Assembly: GCA_946563605.1 (NCBI GenBank) | Contig: CAMNVW010000002.1 | Coordinates: forward strand, 1 to 41,808 | DNA length: 41,808 nucleotides | From: an uncultured Clostridia bacterium | Lineage (GTDB): Bacteria > Bacillota > Clostridia > Oscillospirales > Ruminococcaceae | Direction of reading: 5' to 3' | In this document: positions 1-7,608 of the stretch, piece by piece | Numbering within the stretch: position 1 is the stretch's first letter | How the letters are laid out: the number at the start of each line of letters is the position of its first letter | Program-made: the position numbers and the translations under genes | The notes under the pieces: generated by a model | What the model saw: the letters and a program-made list of their open reading frames with translations, nothing else | Databases searched by the model: none | Told to the model about the DNA's origin: nothing

Positions 1-264
1 AAATGCTTTGCATTTACTTCTCAACTTCTTTGCAAGAGAAAAGGTTCTCGAAAACTAACGCTTAGATGAAATTGTCCTCAAAAATTATCCGGTGGATGAT
101 TTTTGACAGTATAAACCTTTTCTTACTGTTCTGAAACAAGATTGGGATAAAATTTTTCAAAAATTGCAGCCGCTGTCGCGGTGTGCTGCCGCACAGGTGT
201 ATCGAAACAGCTTTGTGCCCCTATTCTTTTTATTTTTTTATATTATTTTTATTTTGAGTGTTTC

Positions 265-316
265 GCTCATTGCGATGAGCGAGCAGGAGCTCTGCTCCTG
301 CACCTCGCAATTTTTT
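265..316 (+). terminator. Terminator-like hairpin with alternative fold
   Basis: The arms TTGCGA (270-275) and TCGCAA (305-310) enclose an 8-bp inner stem GCAGGAGC/GCTCCTGC (283-301), and six Ts follow at 311-316. A competing small hairpin GCTCAT/ATGAGC occupies 265-280 and shares bases with the outer arm. On the plus strand this would end transcription coming from beyond the left edge before it runs antisense into citF. Confidence 0.5.
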
Positions 317-354
317 GAAAAAAATTGAGTAAAACTTTTATTTTGGATAAAAGC

Positions 355-383
355 AAAGAGGCAAAGAAAATCTTTGCCTCTTT
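355..383 (-). terminator. Terminator of the glutamate fermentation operon
   Basis: A perfect 13-bp stem (355-367 with 371-383) has a 3-base loop and lies just past the citF stop codon on the minus strand. A T-rich stretch follows in the direction of transcription. It is the expected end of the 11-gene operon. Confidence 0.75.
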
Positions 384-393
384 TTCTATCCTA

Positions 394-1806
394 TTATTTT
401 ACAGAATGGAGCTCGTCCAGCAGTGTGCCGTCACGATAGATGATCTTAGCAACAACTTTGTCACCCATCTGAACCGGCTTCGGAACGCCTGCAAGCTCTT
501 CTGCCATGCGTTTGAGGTCGGTGATCTCAACAACCGGCAGTTTTGCAGCTTTCAGTCTTTCTTTCAGCTCAACGTTCTTGCCGTTTGCAGTGTTGACTGC
601 GATACCTCTCTGGGTAACAACAACGTCAACAGTCTTTCCTGGGGTGGAAACACACAGACATCTGTCAACTACCAGCGGCAGTCTTGCACGGGTCAGCGGA
701 GCGATGATGATTGCAAGCTGAGAACCTGCTGCGGTATCGCAGTGACCGCCGGAACCGCCCATGATGTAACCGTTGGAGTCAGTATGTACGTTGACGTTAA
801 AGTCAAGGTCAACCTGTGTTGCACCAAGCAGAACAACGTCGAGGTTGTCTACGCCTGCGCTCTTGCCGCTGACGCCTGCATACTGCGTTGCGGAAACTTC
901 CATATGTTTTGGATTGGAACGAATGGACTCTACTGCTTTCAGGTCGAAGCACTGTACGTCGAGCAGTGCTTTGAAGCAGCCTTCGTTCAGCATATCTACC
1001 ATGTAGCCGGTGATACCGCCCATGCCGTAGCTGCCCTGAATGCCTTTTTCAAGCATCATTTCTTTGATGTATTTTGCAGCTGCCAGTGTTGCACCGCCTG
1101 CACCTGTCTGGAAGGAGAAACCATCTTTCAGCAGACCGGATGCTTCGATTACTTTTGCAGCGTAGCTTGCCATCTTCAGACCAACTGGGTCGCGGGTGAT
1201 CTTGGTTGTACCGGAAACGATACCCTTTGGATCACCGATCTCATCAACTGCTACAACACAGTCAACGTAAACCTCTGGGATGGAGAAGTCAACCAGCGGA
1301 TATTCTACGAGGTTATCGGTGATAACAACAACCTTCTTTGCATTCATTGCGTCTGCAAAAGCATAGCCGATGGAACCACAAGCGGATTTACCGAATTTAC
1401 CGGTGCAGTTACCCATGTCATCGGAGGTTGGTGCTGCGATAAACGCAATATCAATCACAGAGGTGCCCTTTTCCATATCGGAAGCACGTCCGCCATGACT
1501 GCGGAAAATAACCGGTTTGTCCATGATGCCTTCGGAAATTGCCTTACCTACCTTAGCACCCATGTAGTTACATTCGATGCCGGTAACAACGCCGTTTTTG
1601 ATGTGTTCGATGATTGGCTCATGAACATCAAAAACAGAGCTTGCATTTACAGTCAGATCTTTGAATCCCATCTGAGCGATTGTATCCATAACCATGTTCA
1701 GTACATGGTCGCCGTTTCTCATATGATGATGGAACGAAATCGTCATGCCGTCCTTCAGACCGCACTTCTCAATCGCTTCTCTGATAGATGCTACTAATTT
1801 AGTCAT
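394..1806 (-). CDS. citF: Citrate/citramalate lyase alpha subunit (CitF)
   Basis: This is the CoA-transferase subunit of a citrate-lyase-type complex. It swaps the acetyl group on the acyl carrier protein for citramalate (or citrate). The family signature GLKDGMTISFHHH is near the N-terminus, followed by the CitF-type sequence to the end. About 470 residues are encoded, some 30-40 fewer than enterobacterial CitF at the N-terminus. The ATG at 1806 is chosen because GGAGG lies about 11 bases upstream; a TTG at 1824 is the alternative. It overlaps the end of citE by 8 bases. Because glutamate mutase, methylaspartase and mesaconase genes share the operon, the substrate is inferred to be citramalate, giving acetate and pyruvate. 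The substrate cannot be read from sequence alone. Confidence 0.9.
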   Translation of the reverse strand: MTKLVASIREAIEKCGLKDGMTISFHHHMRNGDHVLNMVMDTIAQMGFKDLTVNASSVFDVHEPIIEHIKNGVVTGIECNYMGAKVGKAISEGIMDKPVIFRSHGGRASDMEKGTSVIDIAFIAAPTSDDMGNCTGKFGKSACGSIGYAFADAMNAKKVVVITDNLVEYPLVDFSIPEVYVDCVVAVDEIGDPKGIVSGTTKITRDPVGLKMASYAAKVIEASGLLKDGFSFQTGAGGATLAAAKYIKEMMLEKGIQGSYGMGGITGYMVDMLNEGCFKALLDVQCFDLKAVESIRSNPKHMEVSATQYAGVSGKSAGVDNLDVVLLGATQVDLDFNVNVHTDSNGYIMGGSGGHCDTAAGSQLAIIIAPLTRARLPLVVDRCLCVSTPGKTVDVVVTQRGIAVNTANGKNVELKERLKAAKLPVVEITDLKRMAEELAGVPKPVQMGDKVVAKIIYRDGTLLDELHSVK

Positions 1807-2680
1807 CGTCTTCCACGCCTCCAAACATTGCTCTTTCCATCTCGATAACCTGCTGTGCGCGCGCTACGATTGGCGCATCGATCATCTTGCCTCTGAGGGA
1901 GACAACGCCCTTGCCCTGTTCTTTGGCAATGCGGATGGTTTCCATAACCTCATGTGCATAGTCGATCTCTGCCTGTGTTGGGCTGAATACTTCGTTGATG
2001 CCTTCCACGTGTCTTGGAGAAATGGAAGCTTTACCGGAGAAGCCCAGCGCTTTTGCAAAGCGAGCGTCGGTGTACAGACCTTCGATATCCTCTACATCGG
2101 TGAATGGTGTATCGTATACATCAATGCCGCAAGCGCGAGCTGCACAAACCATTCTGGTACGAGCATAGAAAATCTCGGTGCCTTCTTTGGTTCTCTTGCA
2201 GCGCAGGTCAGCGGTCAGGTCCTCGCCGCCCAGGAACATTGCTGCTACACGTTCGTCAGCGCCAGCGATCTGGAATGCGTTTTCGATACCCATTGCAGTT
2301 TCGATCAGAGGGATCAGTTTAACGGTGTTCTTTTCAAAGCCGCATTTTTCCTCCAGTTTTGCAATGTAATCGGAAACAGTCTTAACGTCCTGTGCACAGC
2401 TTACCTTTGGAGGCATAATCATGTTTGGTTTGAGCGGAATGATTTCATCCAGGTCATGCATCCAGTAATCTGTGTCAACCGGATTGATACGGATGATGAT
2501 TTCGCAGCCTTTATAATTCAAGGATTTCAGCGCATTGCGGACCAGGATTCTTGCGGAATCCTTTTCAGCAGGAGATACAGCGTCCTCAAGGTCGAGGATG
2601 ATGCTGTCAGCACCCAAAACGTCGCCGTTCATCAGCAGGTTTGGTGTGTTGCCAGGGATAAACAACATAGATCTTCTCAT
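1799..2680 (-). CDS. citE: Citrate/citramalate lyase beta subunit (CitE)
   Basis: This is the lyase subunit of the HpcH/HpaI-CitE family, a TIM-barrel enzyme that cleaves the acyl-ACP intermediate. The N-terminus MRRSMLFIPGNTPNL and the LDLEDAVSPAEKD segment (around residues 29-42) are typical; the acidic residues there and in PLIETAMGIENA help bind Mg2+ and substrate. The length of 293 residues is normal for CitE. Its ATG shares one base with the citD stop (TAATG), so translation is probably coupled. In this operon it would release pyruvate from citramalyl-ACP, by analogy with oxaloacetate release in citrate lyase. Confidence 0.92.
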   Translation of the reverse strand: MRRSMLFIPGNTPNLLMNGDVLGADSIILDLEDAVSPAEKDSARILVRNALKSLNYKGCEIIIRINPVDTDYWMHDLDEIIPLKPNMIMPPKVSCAQDVKTVSDYIAKLEEKCGFEKNTVKLIPLIETAMGIENAFQIAGADERVAAMFLGGEDLTADLRCKRTKEGTEIFYARTRMVCAARACGIDVYDTPFTDVEDIEGLYTDARFAKALGFSGKASISPRHVEGINEVFSPTQAEIDYAHEVMETIRIAKEQGKGVVSLRGKMIDAPIVARAQQVIEMERAMFGGVEDDD

Positions 2681-2946
2681 TACTTGTCTCCTCCTGCTCT
2701 CTTGATAGCGGTCTCAACACGCGCTTTGATAACGCAGTCGATTGCACCTTTGTCGTTGACAGTGATCTTGCCGGATGTTACGCCCAGATCCTCTACCACT
2801 TCCATGATGCTCTTTTTGATTTCCTCTGCAAACTGGTTGTAAACGACCGATTCAACTTCGACCTCCAGTTTGTCGCAAGGTTCTGCCTTTACATACACGT
2901 CGCTGGACTCCAGTGTTCCTGCAACGGCACTTTTTGTAATATTCAT
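2680..2946 (-). CDS. citD: Citrate/citramalate lyase acyl carrier protein (CitD)
   Basis: This is the gamma subunit, the small acyl carrier protein of the lyase. It carries a covalently bound phosphoribosyl-dephospho-CoA arm. The motif AVAGTLES places the candidate modified serine at residue 14, the position known in citrate lyase. The ATG at 2946 gives 88 residues, close to the family length; an upstream in-frame start at 2970 would remove the match of Ser14. GGAGAG lies about 11 bases before the ATG. The genes that make and attach the prosthetic group and acetylate it (citX, citG, citC types) are not in this window and must lie elsewhere if the complex is active. Confidence 0.9.
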   Translation of the reverse strand: MNITKSAVAGTLESSDVYVKAEPCDKLEVEVESVVYNQFAEEIKKSIMEVVEDLGVTSGKITVNDKGAIDCVIKARVETAIKRAGGDK

Positions 2947-2984
2947 TCCTTGTAACTCTCCTCTCTGCAACTTAGAGAATTTGA

Positions 2985-3521
2985 TTATTCCTCAATGCCT
3001 TTACGGCATGGCATTCCATTGTCAAAAGGATGTTTTTCCTTTACAAATTTGGTCACATAATCCGCGCGTTTGAACAGCTCACCCAAATCCATGCCATACT
3101 GATGACCGGTGATAACAAGCTCGGTATTTTCCGGTTTGTTGTCCATCATATCAAGCAGCTGCTCAGGCGGAATGGTTCCAAGGTTGTAAGCATCGATGAC
3201 CTCGTCGAGCACAACCAGGTCGTACTCTCCGGTAAAGAATTTTTCTCTGACGATATCGAATGTTTTCTGGAATTTTTCTTTGTAAAATTCCTGCTGTTCT
3301 GGCGTCAGATTAAACATAAATGGGATAGGGCCGTCGTTTTCAATATATTCAACGCCCGGCAAATTTTTCAGAATACCGACCTCTCCGCTGTTTGGCTCTT
3401 TCAGGAACTGATAAACCAACACTTTGAAGCCATGTCCTACACAGCGGACGATCTGTCCGACTGCTGCTGTGGTTTTTCCTTTTCCATCTCCATAATAGAG
3501 CTGGATACAACCCTTCTGCAT
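2985..3521 (-). CDS. cobA: Cob(I)alamin adenosyltransferase, CobA/BtuR family
   Basis: This enzyme transfers the adenosyl group of ATP to cob(I)alamin to make adenosylcobalamin, the cofactor of glutamate mutase. The protein of 178 residues starts with an RNA-like beta strand and the P-loop GDGKGKTTAAVG (residues 11-22), typical of CobA/BtuR. VVLDEVIDA is the acidic Walker B-like strand, and the ITGHQ segment is also typical. The start has GGGAGG well placed. Its position between the mutase and lyase genes indicates local cofactor supply or repair rather than de novo B12 synthesis, since no other cobalamin gene is nearby. Confidence 0.93.
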   Translation of the reverse strand: MQKGCIQLYYGDGKGKTTAAVGQIVRCVGHGFKVLVYQFLKEPNSGEVGILKNLPGVEYIENDGPIPFMFNLTPEQQEFYKEKFQKTFDIVREKFFTGEYDLVVLDEVIDAYNLGTIPPEQLLDMMDNKPENTELVITGHQYGMDLGELFKRADYVTKFVKEKHPFDNGMPCRKGIEE

Positions 3522-3614
3522 AAAAATGACCTCCCCTTGGTATTTGCTCTAAAACAAACCTTCACAGGCAAGACTGCGCGCTTGTTTTCGCACAGCCTCT
3601 TGCATATTGGGATA

Positions 3615-4598
3615 CTAATATACGCTTTCGATCTTGTCAATATCCGAGCCGAACTTCGGCGTTTCTCTTTGTCCTACCAGACCAACGATCAGATAACCTT
3701 TTCTGACCGGATCATATGGCGTATCCTTCATCAAGGTAAATCCTTCGATCTCGCCGGTACTTCTCACATGATTTCTCGGCGCAGTGCAGGGGTAAACAAC
3801 ATCCCCGATATTGATATGGGTTTCATCATGGTAGGAAATCGGTATGTCCTGCGCGATGACCGCTTTTACCTTTTGTTCGATCATATCCAAAGAAACCAGT
3901 GGTTTTTCCTTAAAGCACAGCACAAAGCCATGCTTTACATCCGCGTGCTCGCACAATTGAGCTGCACGTCCATCGCTGCAAAGGAAATAACCGGTCAAGT
4001 CCTCTGCGGTATGAACCATCTTTCTGTACCGGATGGATTTATAGACAATATTCACAATGTCCTGCGGAAGCGGACCAAACAAATCCGGTCGGGTCACAAT
4101 AACCTCCTCGCCAACGCCGATCATCAAATCTGCGTTGACCGGAAGATTGTTTTCCTCCCTTTTTAAGAAGGGGTAGATCAGGTCAAAATGTTCTACCACG
4201 ACCCGTTTGCCCTTGTTGAGCGCTGACATGATCGCTCTTGCCAGCTCATGGCTTTGGGTAAAGCCCTGCTCAAAACGGATGTCCAGATGGTAGGTATGCG
4301 GCGTTGCAAAAAGGGAAAATCCCTTTTTGTTGAAGCTTCCCATCCCCAATGGATCATCCAGCATATCCAGCAGCGGCAGAGGGCGGACATTGACGCCTTC
4401 GTCATCATTTGTCAGTTCCAGTCCCGGAAACATACCTTTCACCAGCATACTTTTGCCGGAACCTGCATCCCCGATGATGCCGATGAGTTTATCCGTTGGG
4501 CGAAGATACTGTTGAGCGATCTGCATACCAAGCTCGGCCATACGCTCGCCGCCTCTTGGCGCAAAATAGATGCTGTACAAATGGCTGATGTATGACAT
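3615..4598 (-). CDS. Uncharacterised P-loop ATPase of the glutamate mutase operon
   Basis: The protein has 327 residues and a clear Walker A motif GDAGSGKS at residues 43-50. A block rich in LTNDDEGVNVRPLP follows at about 64-76, and there is a second half with HTAED (196-200) that may resemble the second additional domain of alanyl-tRNA synthetase. I recall clostridial homologues annotated that way, but I cannot confirm it. The residues around 190-200 lack the full HxxxH pair of an active editing site (D replaces the second H). It lies between mal and cobA with a strong GGGGGAAG site. The context suggests a nucleotide-dependent helper for the mutase, its cofactor or the lyase. That role is inference; no biochemical function is recognised. 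Confidence 0.7.
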   Translation of the reverse strand: MSYISHLYSIYFAPRGGERMAELGMQIAQQYLRPTDKLIGIIGDAGSGKSMLVKGMFPGLELTNDDEGVNVRPLPLLDMLDDPLGMGSFNKKGFSLFATPHTYHLDIRFEQGFTQSHELARAIMSALNKGKRVVVEHFDLIYPFLKREENNLPVNADLMIGVGEEVIVTRPDLFGPLPQDIVNIVYKSIRYRKMVHTAEDLTGYFLCSDGRAAQLCEHADVKHGFVLCFKEKPLVSLDMIEQKVKAVIAQDIPISYHDETHINIGDVVYPCTAPRNHVRSTGEIEGFTLMKDTPYDPVRKGYLIVGLVGQRETPKFGSDIDKIESVY

Positions 4599-4633
4599 AA
4601 ATCTTCCCCCTGTCCTGTAGTTCTAAATACACA

Positions 4634-4662
4634 GATAGGGATTCTGTACCAGAATCCCTATC
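4634..4662 (-). other. Hairpin between mal and the P-loop gene
   Basis: A perfect 12-bp stem (4634-4645 with 4651-4662) with a 5-base loop lies about 30 bases past the mal stop on the minus strand. The sequence after it in the direction of transcription is only weakly T-rich, so it may act as a partial terminator or as an RNA processing and stability element. Confidence 0.6.
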
Positions 4663-4693
4663 CATATTTCTTTATCAGACTAATCTTCGCTGA

Positions 4694-5941
4694 TTAGCAT
4701 TTTTTAGCGTTTCTCAGAGCGAGAACTCTGTTCATTTCGTTGTAAACGATCATGAAGCCTTCGTCAACGCCCATACCTGGTTTAGCAAGGATCTGGTCTG
4801 GTTTTGTTGCCATAGCGCAGTCTACGCAAACCTGACAGGATCTGTCTGTCTCGTTGCAGGTACCGCCCTGATATGCGCCGAAACCATGATCTTTACAGTA
4901 CAGAACTGCTTCGATGGTGTTGTTGATACCACCCAGGTCAGGTGTCTTGATCTGTGCCATATGACCAGCTTTGTTGTCGCAGAAGTAGATAACGTCTTCC
5001 AGAGTGTTGCACCACTCGTCAGCTACCAGCTCAACATTGATGCCGCGTCTGTCGATCTCTTCTCTCAGACCTTTCATGCAGAGCATCTGTTTTTCTCTTT
5101 CGCCTGCATCCATAGGACCTTCAATTCTCAGATGGAATGGTTTAGCAGCTTCTTCCAGCTCAGCGAGGTAATCAGCCATAGCAACAAAGTTGTCATCACC
5201 GAATGCCTGACCGATTGTGCCGTATACGTCAATGTGGAAGGTTGGCAGGTAGTTTTCGTTTGTGCGCAGTTTCAGGATACGGTCACGCAGCCAGCAAACG
5301 TACTCTTTCAGGATGGAACCGTCTCTGCCGAGCTTTGTTTCAACGTTGTTGATCAGAGCGTGTGGCAGGATAGCAGCGCCTTTGAGGATCATCTTGTCAG
5401 CGTTTTCGTATCTGTTATCACCGGACTGTGTGAAGATCGGAATTGGCTCTTCGGAAACGGTTGTGCCGTATTCGTCAGCTACAACTTCGCTCATCAGACG
5501 GTTGCTTGCTTTTGCAACTGCGTCCAGAATTGCCTGGGAAACACCGTAACGGATTGCAGTGTGCAGTCTCTTGCCGTCAACCTGGATAGCTTCCATCATT
5601 TTGGTCAGCTCTCTGAAGTTGTCTGCTTCTTTGCCTACCAGTGCAGGTTTGATGTATTTGTCGATAACAGGGATGAAATCCTCTGCCAGGAACAGTGGGT
5701 CACGGCCGCCTGCTCCAGAGTACTGAACTGCTGCACAGTCGCCCCATGCAATCTGTCCGTCCTCCAGAATCAGCATAACGGAGATGGACTCGCCAGCCTG
5801 TCTGATGGATTTGAAACCTGGTGTCATTGTGTTGCCGATGTAAGCAGCACCGTCGGATACTGCACCGCTCTTGATTGCTTTCTGGTCGTCAAAGAAGAAA
5901 CCTGTACGGCCTGGAGCACATACTACATTTACGATTTTCAT
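4694..5941 (-). CDS. mal: 3-Methylaspartate ammonia-lyase
   Basis: This enzyme removes ammonia from (2S,3S)-3-methylaspartate to give mesaconate, the second step of the pathway. It belongs to the enolase superfamily. The length of 415 residues matches the Clostridium tetanomorphum enzyme. Catalytic features are visible: H194 in ILPHALIN and K332 in IKTPDLGG, equivalent to the known His194/Lys331 pair. Metal ligands are D238, E274 and D308. The AAGGGAG site precedes the ATG. Hairpins lie both upstream (5967-5999) and downstream (4634-4662), so the mal message may be processed out of the operon transcript and expressed at its own level. Confidence 0.96.
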   Translation of the reverse strand: MKIVNVVCAPGRTGFFFDDQKAIKSGAVSDGAAYIGNTMTPGFKSIRQAGESISVMLILEDGQIAWGDCAAVQYSGAGGRDPLFLAEDFIPVIDKYIKPALVGKEADNFRELTKMMEAIQVDGKRLHTAIRYGVSQAILDAVAKASNRLMSEVVADEYGTTVSEEPIPIFTQSGDNRYENADKMILKGAAILPHALINNVETKLGRDGSILKEYVCWLRDRILKLRTNENYLPTFHIDVYGTIGQAFGDDNFVAMADYLAELEEAAKPFHLRIEGPMDAGEREKQMLCMKGLREEIDRRGINVELVADEWCNTLEDVIYFCDNKAGHMAQIKTPDLGGINNTIEAVLYCKDHGFGAYQGGTCNETDRSCQVCVDCAMATKPDQILAKPGMGVDEGFMIVYNEMNRVLALRNAKKC

Positions 5942-5966
5942 TTTAAAAATCTCCCTTCTTATTTTG

Positions 5967-5999
5967 ACCTGTCAGGGCAAAGCATCCGCCCTGACAGGT
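5967..5999 (-). other. Intercistronic hairpin between glmE and mal
   Basis: A perfect 12-bp stem (5967-5978 with 5988-5999) with a 9-base loop sits in the 191-base glmE-mal gap, the largest gap in the operon. No T-run follows on the minus strand, so it looks like an mRNA stability or processing structure rather than a terminator. Confidence 0.6.
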
Positions 6000-6132
6000 T
6001 CTGCATTCTCAATCAAAACAAATACCGATTGATTGTTGGGAATATTTCAGAAACGGCTTGCGCACGTTTGTCTGACAAATGATTTTGGAATCTCTAAGCG
6101 TTTATCCGGCTTTTACTCAAGCCGTGCAGCGA

Positions 6133-7608
6133 TTAAAGATTTGGTCTGCCAACCAGACGACCTTTGCTGATTGCGTAAACGTCGTCGATAACCATCTGGA
6201 AGGAAACCTGACGGTTTTCAGCTTTTGCACGCTCTTCCAGTTTTTCTTTGTGGAATTTCTTCAGGTCATCGGTGAATGGCAGGTTGCCTGTTTCAAGGAT
6301 ACGAACAGCGCCGTCGTTGTCACGAGCTGGCAGCATGATGCCTGCATTACATTTAGCAGGACCAAATGGAATATCGATTACGCCTGCGTTGATACCAGCG
6401 ATTGCGCCGAGGATGATATCACCATGACCCAGAGCGATACATTTATCCATAATGCATCTTGTCTCAGCCTTGATGATTTCTTTTTCATGCTCTACACGGC
6501 TTCCGATGGTAACCTGGTCAACCAGCATATTGGTCAGCTGTTTTGTGCAGCGCAGACCCTGTGCGTTTGCTTCTTTGGTTGGAACACCAGCAGCCTCGTG
6601 AGGAGTTTTAACAATAACTTTGGTTGCTTTGGACAGAGCAGCGCAAGCAGCACCCCAGGAAATTACGCCGAATGCCTGTGCTTCGTCAGCTGGGAAACCA
6701 CCCATCCACTGATGGAAAACGGTTGTAACGTTTACATCGGTGTAGCCGAATTTGTGCAGGTATTCTTCGGTCAGTTCTTCCAGAGTTCTGATAGCAGCAA
6801 CGTCCTGGATCTGGTTACCCAGCTGGCCGTAACCAACAGAGATGTTCTTAACGCCCTGCTCAGCAGCAGCCAGAGCTTCGATGATTGCAACAGCATGGGA
6901 GATACATGGTGGAACCAGTGTGCCGGTCAGAGGGCCGTATGGTTCACGGTTGATCTGAACGCCAGCTTCTTCGTAGATACCGGTCAGTCTGTCAACATAC
7001 TGCCAATCTTTCATGGTCTGTTCAATCGGAATGCTCTTTGCATATGGGATGTTGTAGGAGATACCGCCGCCTTCGTAGGAGGTAAATCCGCCAGCGTAAG
7101 CAATTTCGGTCAGCAGTCTTGCATCAGGTGTACCATGTCTTACCTGAAGTGGGGTGTCCAGAGCTTCAACTACCTGACGGCAGCCGTATACGCCGTGGTT
7201 AACAGCTGGGAAGCCGTTGAGGAATGGATGGAAGTTGCCGTTTGCCATACCTTCTTTTTCACGTCTGATACCTTCAGCGCAGTTTTCATACTGGTTCTGA
7301 CGGGTATAAGAATCGATGGTGCTTGGCAGCAGGTCAGCTCCGCCTTCATTCTGGAGGTGTTTGAGCAGTTCGATGTGGTTTTCGATCAGACCAACACCAG
7401 CTCTAGGCTGTACCAGTGTAACGCCTTCTTTTTTCGCTTTGTTCAGTTTCTTGGAGAAGATTTTATGTTCTGGCAGGGATTTGTGGTAATCAATAGCTTC
7501 CTGGAGGTTTACTTCTTTACCGGTTTCCCAAGTGCCCAGAACTTCTTCACGAATTTTATAGAATTCGTCGTCGGACCATTTTTTATTTTTGATTTCAATG
7601 AGTTCCAT
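6133..7608 (-). CDS. glmE: Glutamate mutase epsilon subunit
   Basis: This is the large catalytic subunit of adenosylcobalamin-dependent glutamate mutase, a TIM barrel that binds glutamate and interconverts L-glutamate and (2S,3S)-3-methylaspartate. The length of 491 residues is usual for GlmE. Recognised blocks include QPRAGVGL, LPSTIDSYTRQNQY, NGFPAVNHG and the TGTLVPPCISHA region. The start at 7608 has AAGGAG upstream and overlaps the end of glmL by 14 bases, so the two are translationally coupled. It pairs with GlmS, which carries the B12, at the subunit interface. Confidence 0.97.
   Translation of the reverse strand: MELIEIKNKKWSDDEFYKIREEVLGTWETGKEVNLQEAIDYHKSLPEHKIFSKKLNKAKKEGVTLVQPRAGVGLIENHIELLKHLQNEGGADLLPSTIDSYTRQNQYENCAEGIRREKEGMANGNFHPFLNGFPAVNHGVYGCRQVVEALDTPLQVRHGTPDARLLTEIAYAGGFTSYEGGGISYNIPYAKSIPIEQTMKDWQYVDRLTGIYEEAGVQINREPYGPLTGTLVPPCISHAVAIIEALAAAEQGVKNISVGYGQLGNQIQDVAAIRTLEELTEEYLHKFGYTDVNVTTVFHQWMGGFPADEAQAFGVISWGAACAALSKATKVIVKTPHEAAGVPTKEANAQGLRCTKQLTNMLVDQVTIGSRVEHEKEIIKAETRCIMDKCIALGHGDIILGAIAGINAGVIDIPFGPAKCNAGIMLPARDNDGAVRILETGNLPFTDDLKKFHKEKLEERAKAENRQVSFQMVIDDVYAISKGRLVGRPNL

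Larger units (their letters stand above)
1..393. other. Left-edge intergenic region with hairpins
   Basis: I see no convincing gene in these bases. A 25-base hairpin lies at 80-104 (11-bp arms with one G-T pair, 3-base loop). AT-rich sequence follows, then a palindrome cluster at 265-316. A stretch at about 165-225 loosely resembles part of the repeat-like region at 40868-40920 (shared CCGCAC and AGGTGTAT blocks). The citF terminator ends the region. Confidence 0.5.

Noticed and set aside
325..1797. Long open frame opposite citF, and similar ones opposite mal, glmE, glmL and ackA
   Set aside because: They are shadows of highly codon-biased genes, have cysteine- and phenylalanine-rich nonsense sequence, no ribosome binding site and no family resemblance.
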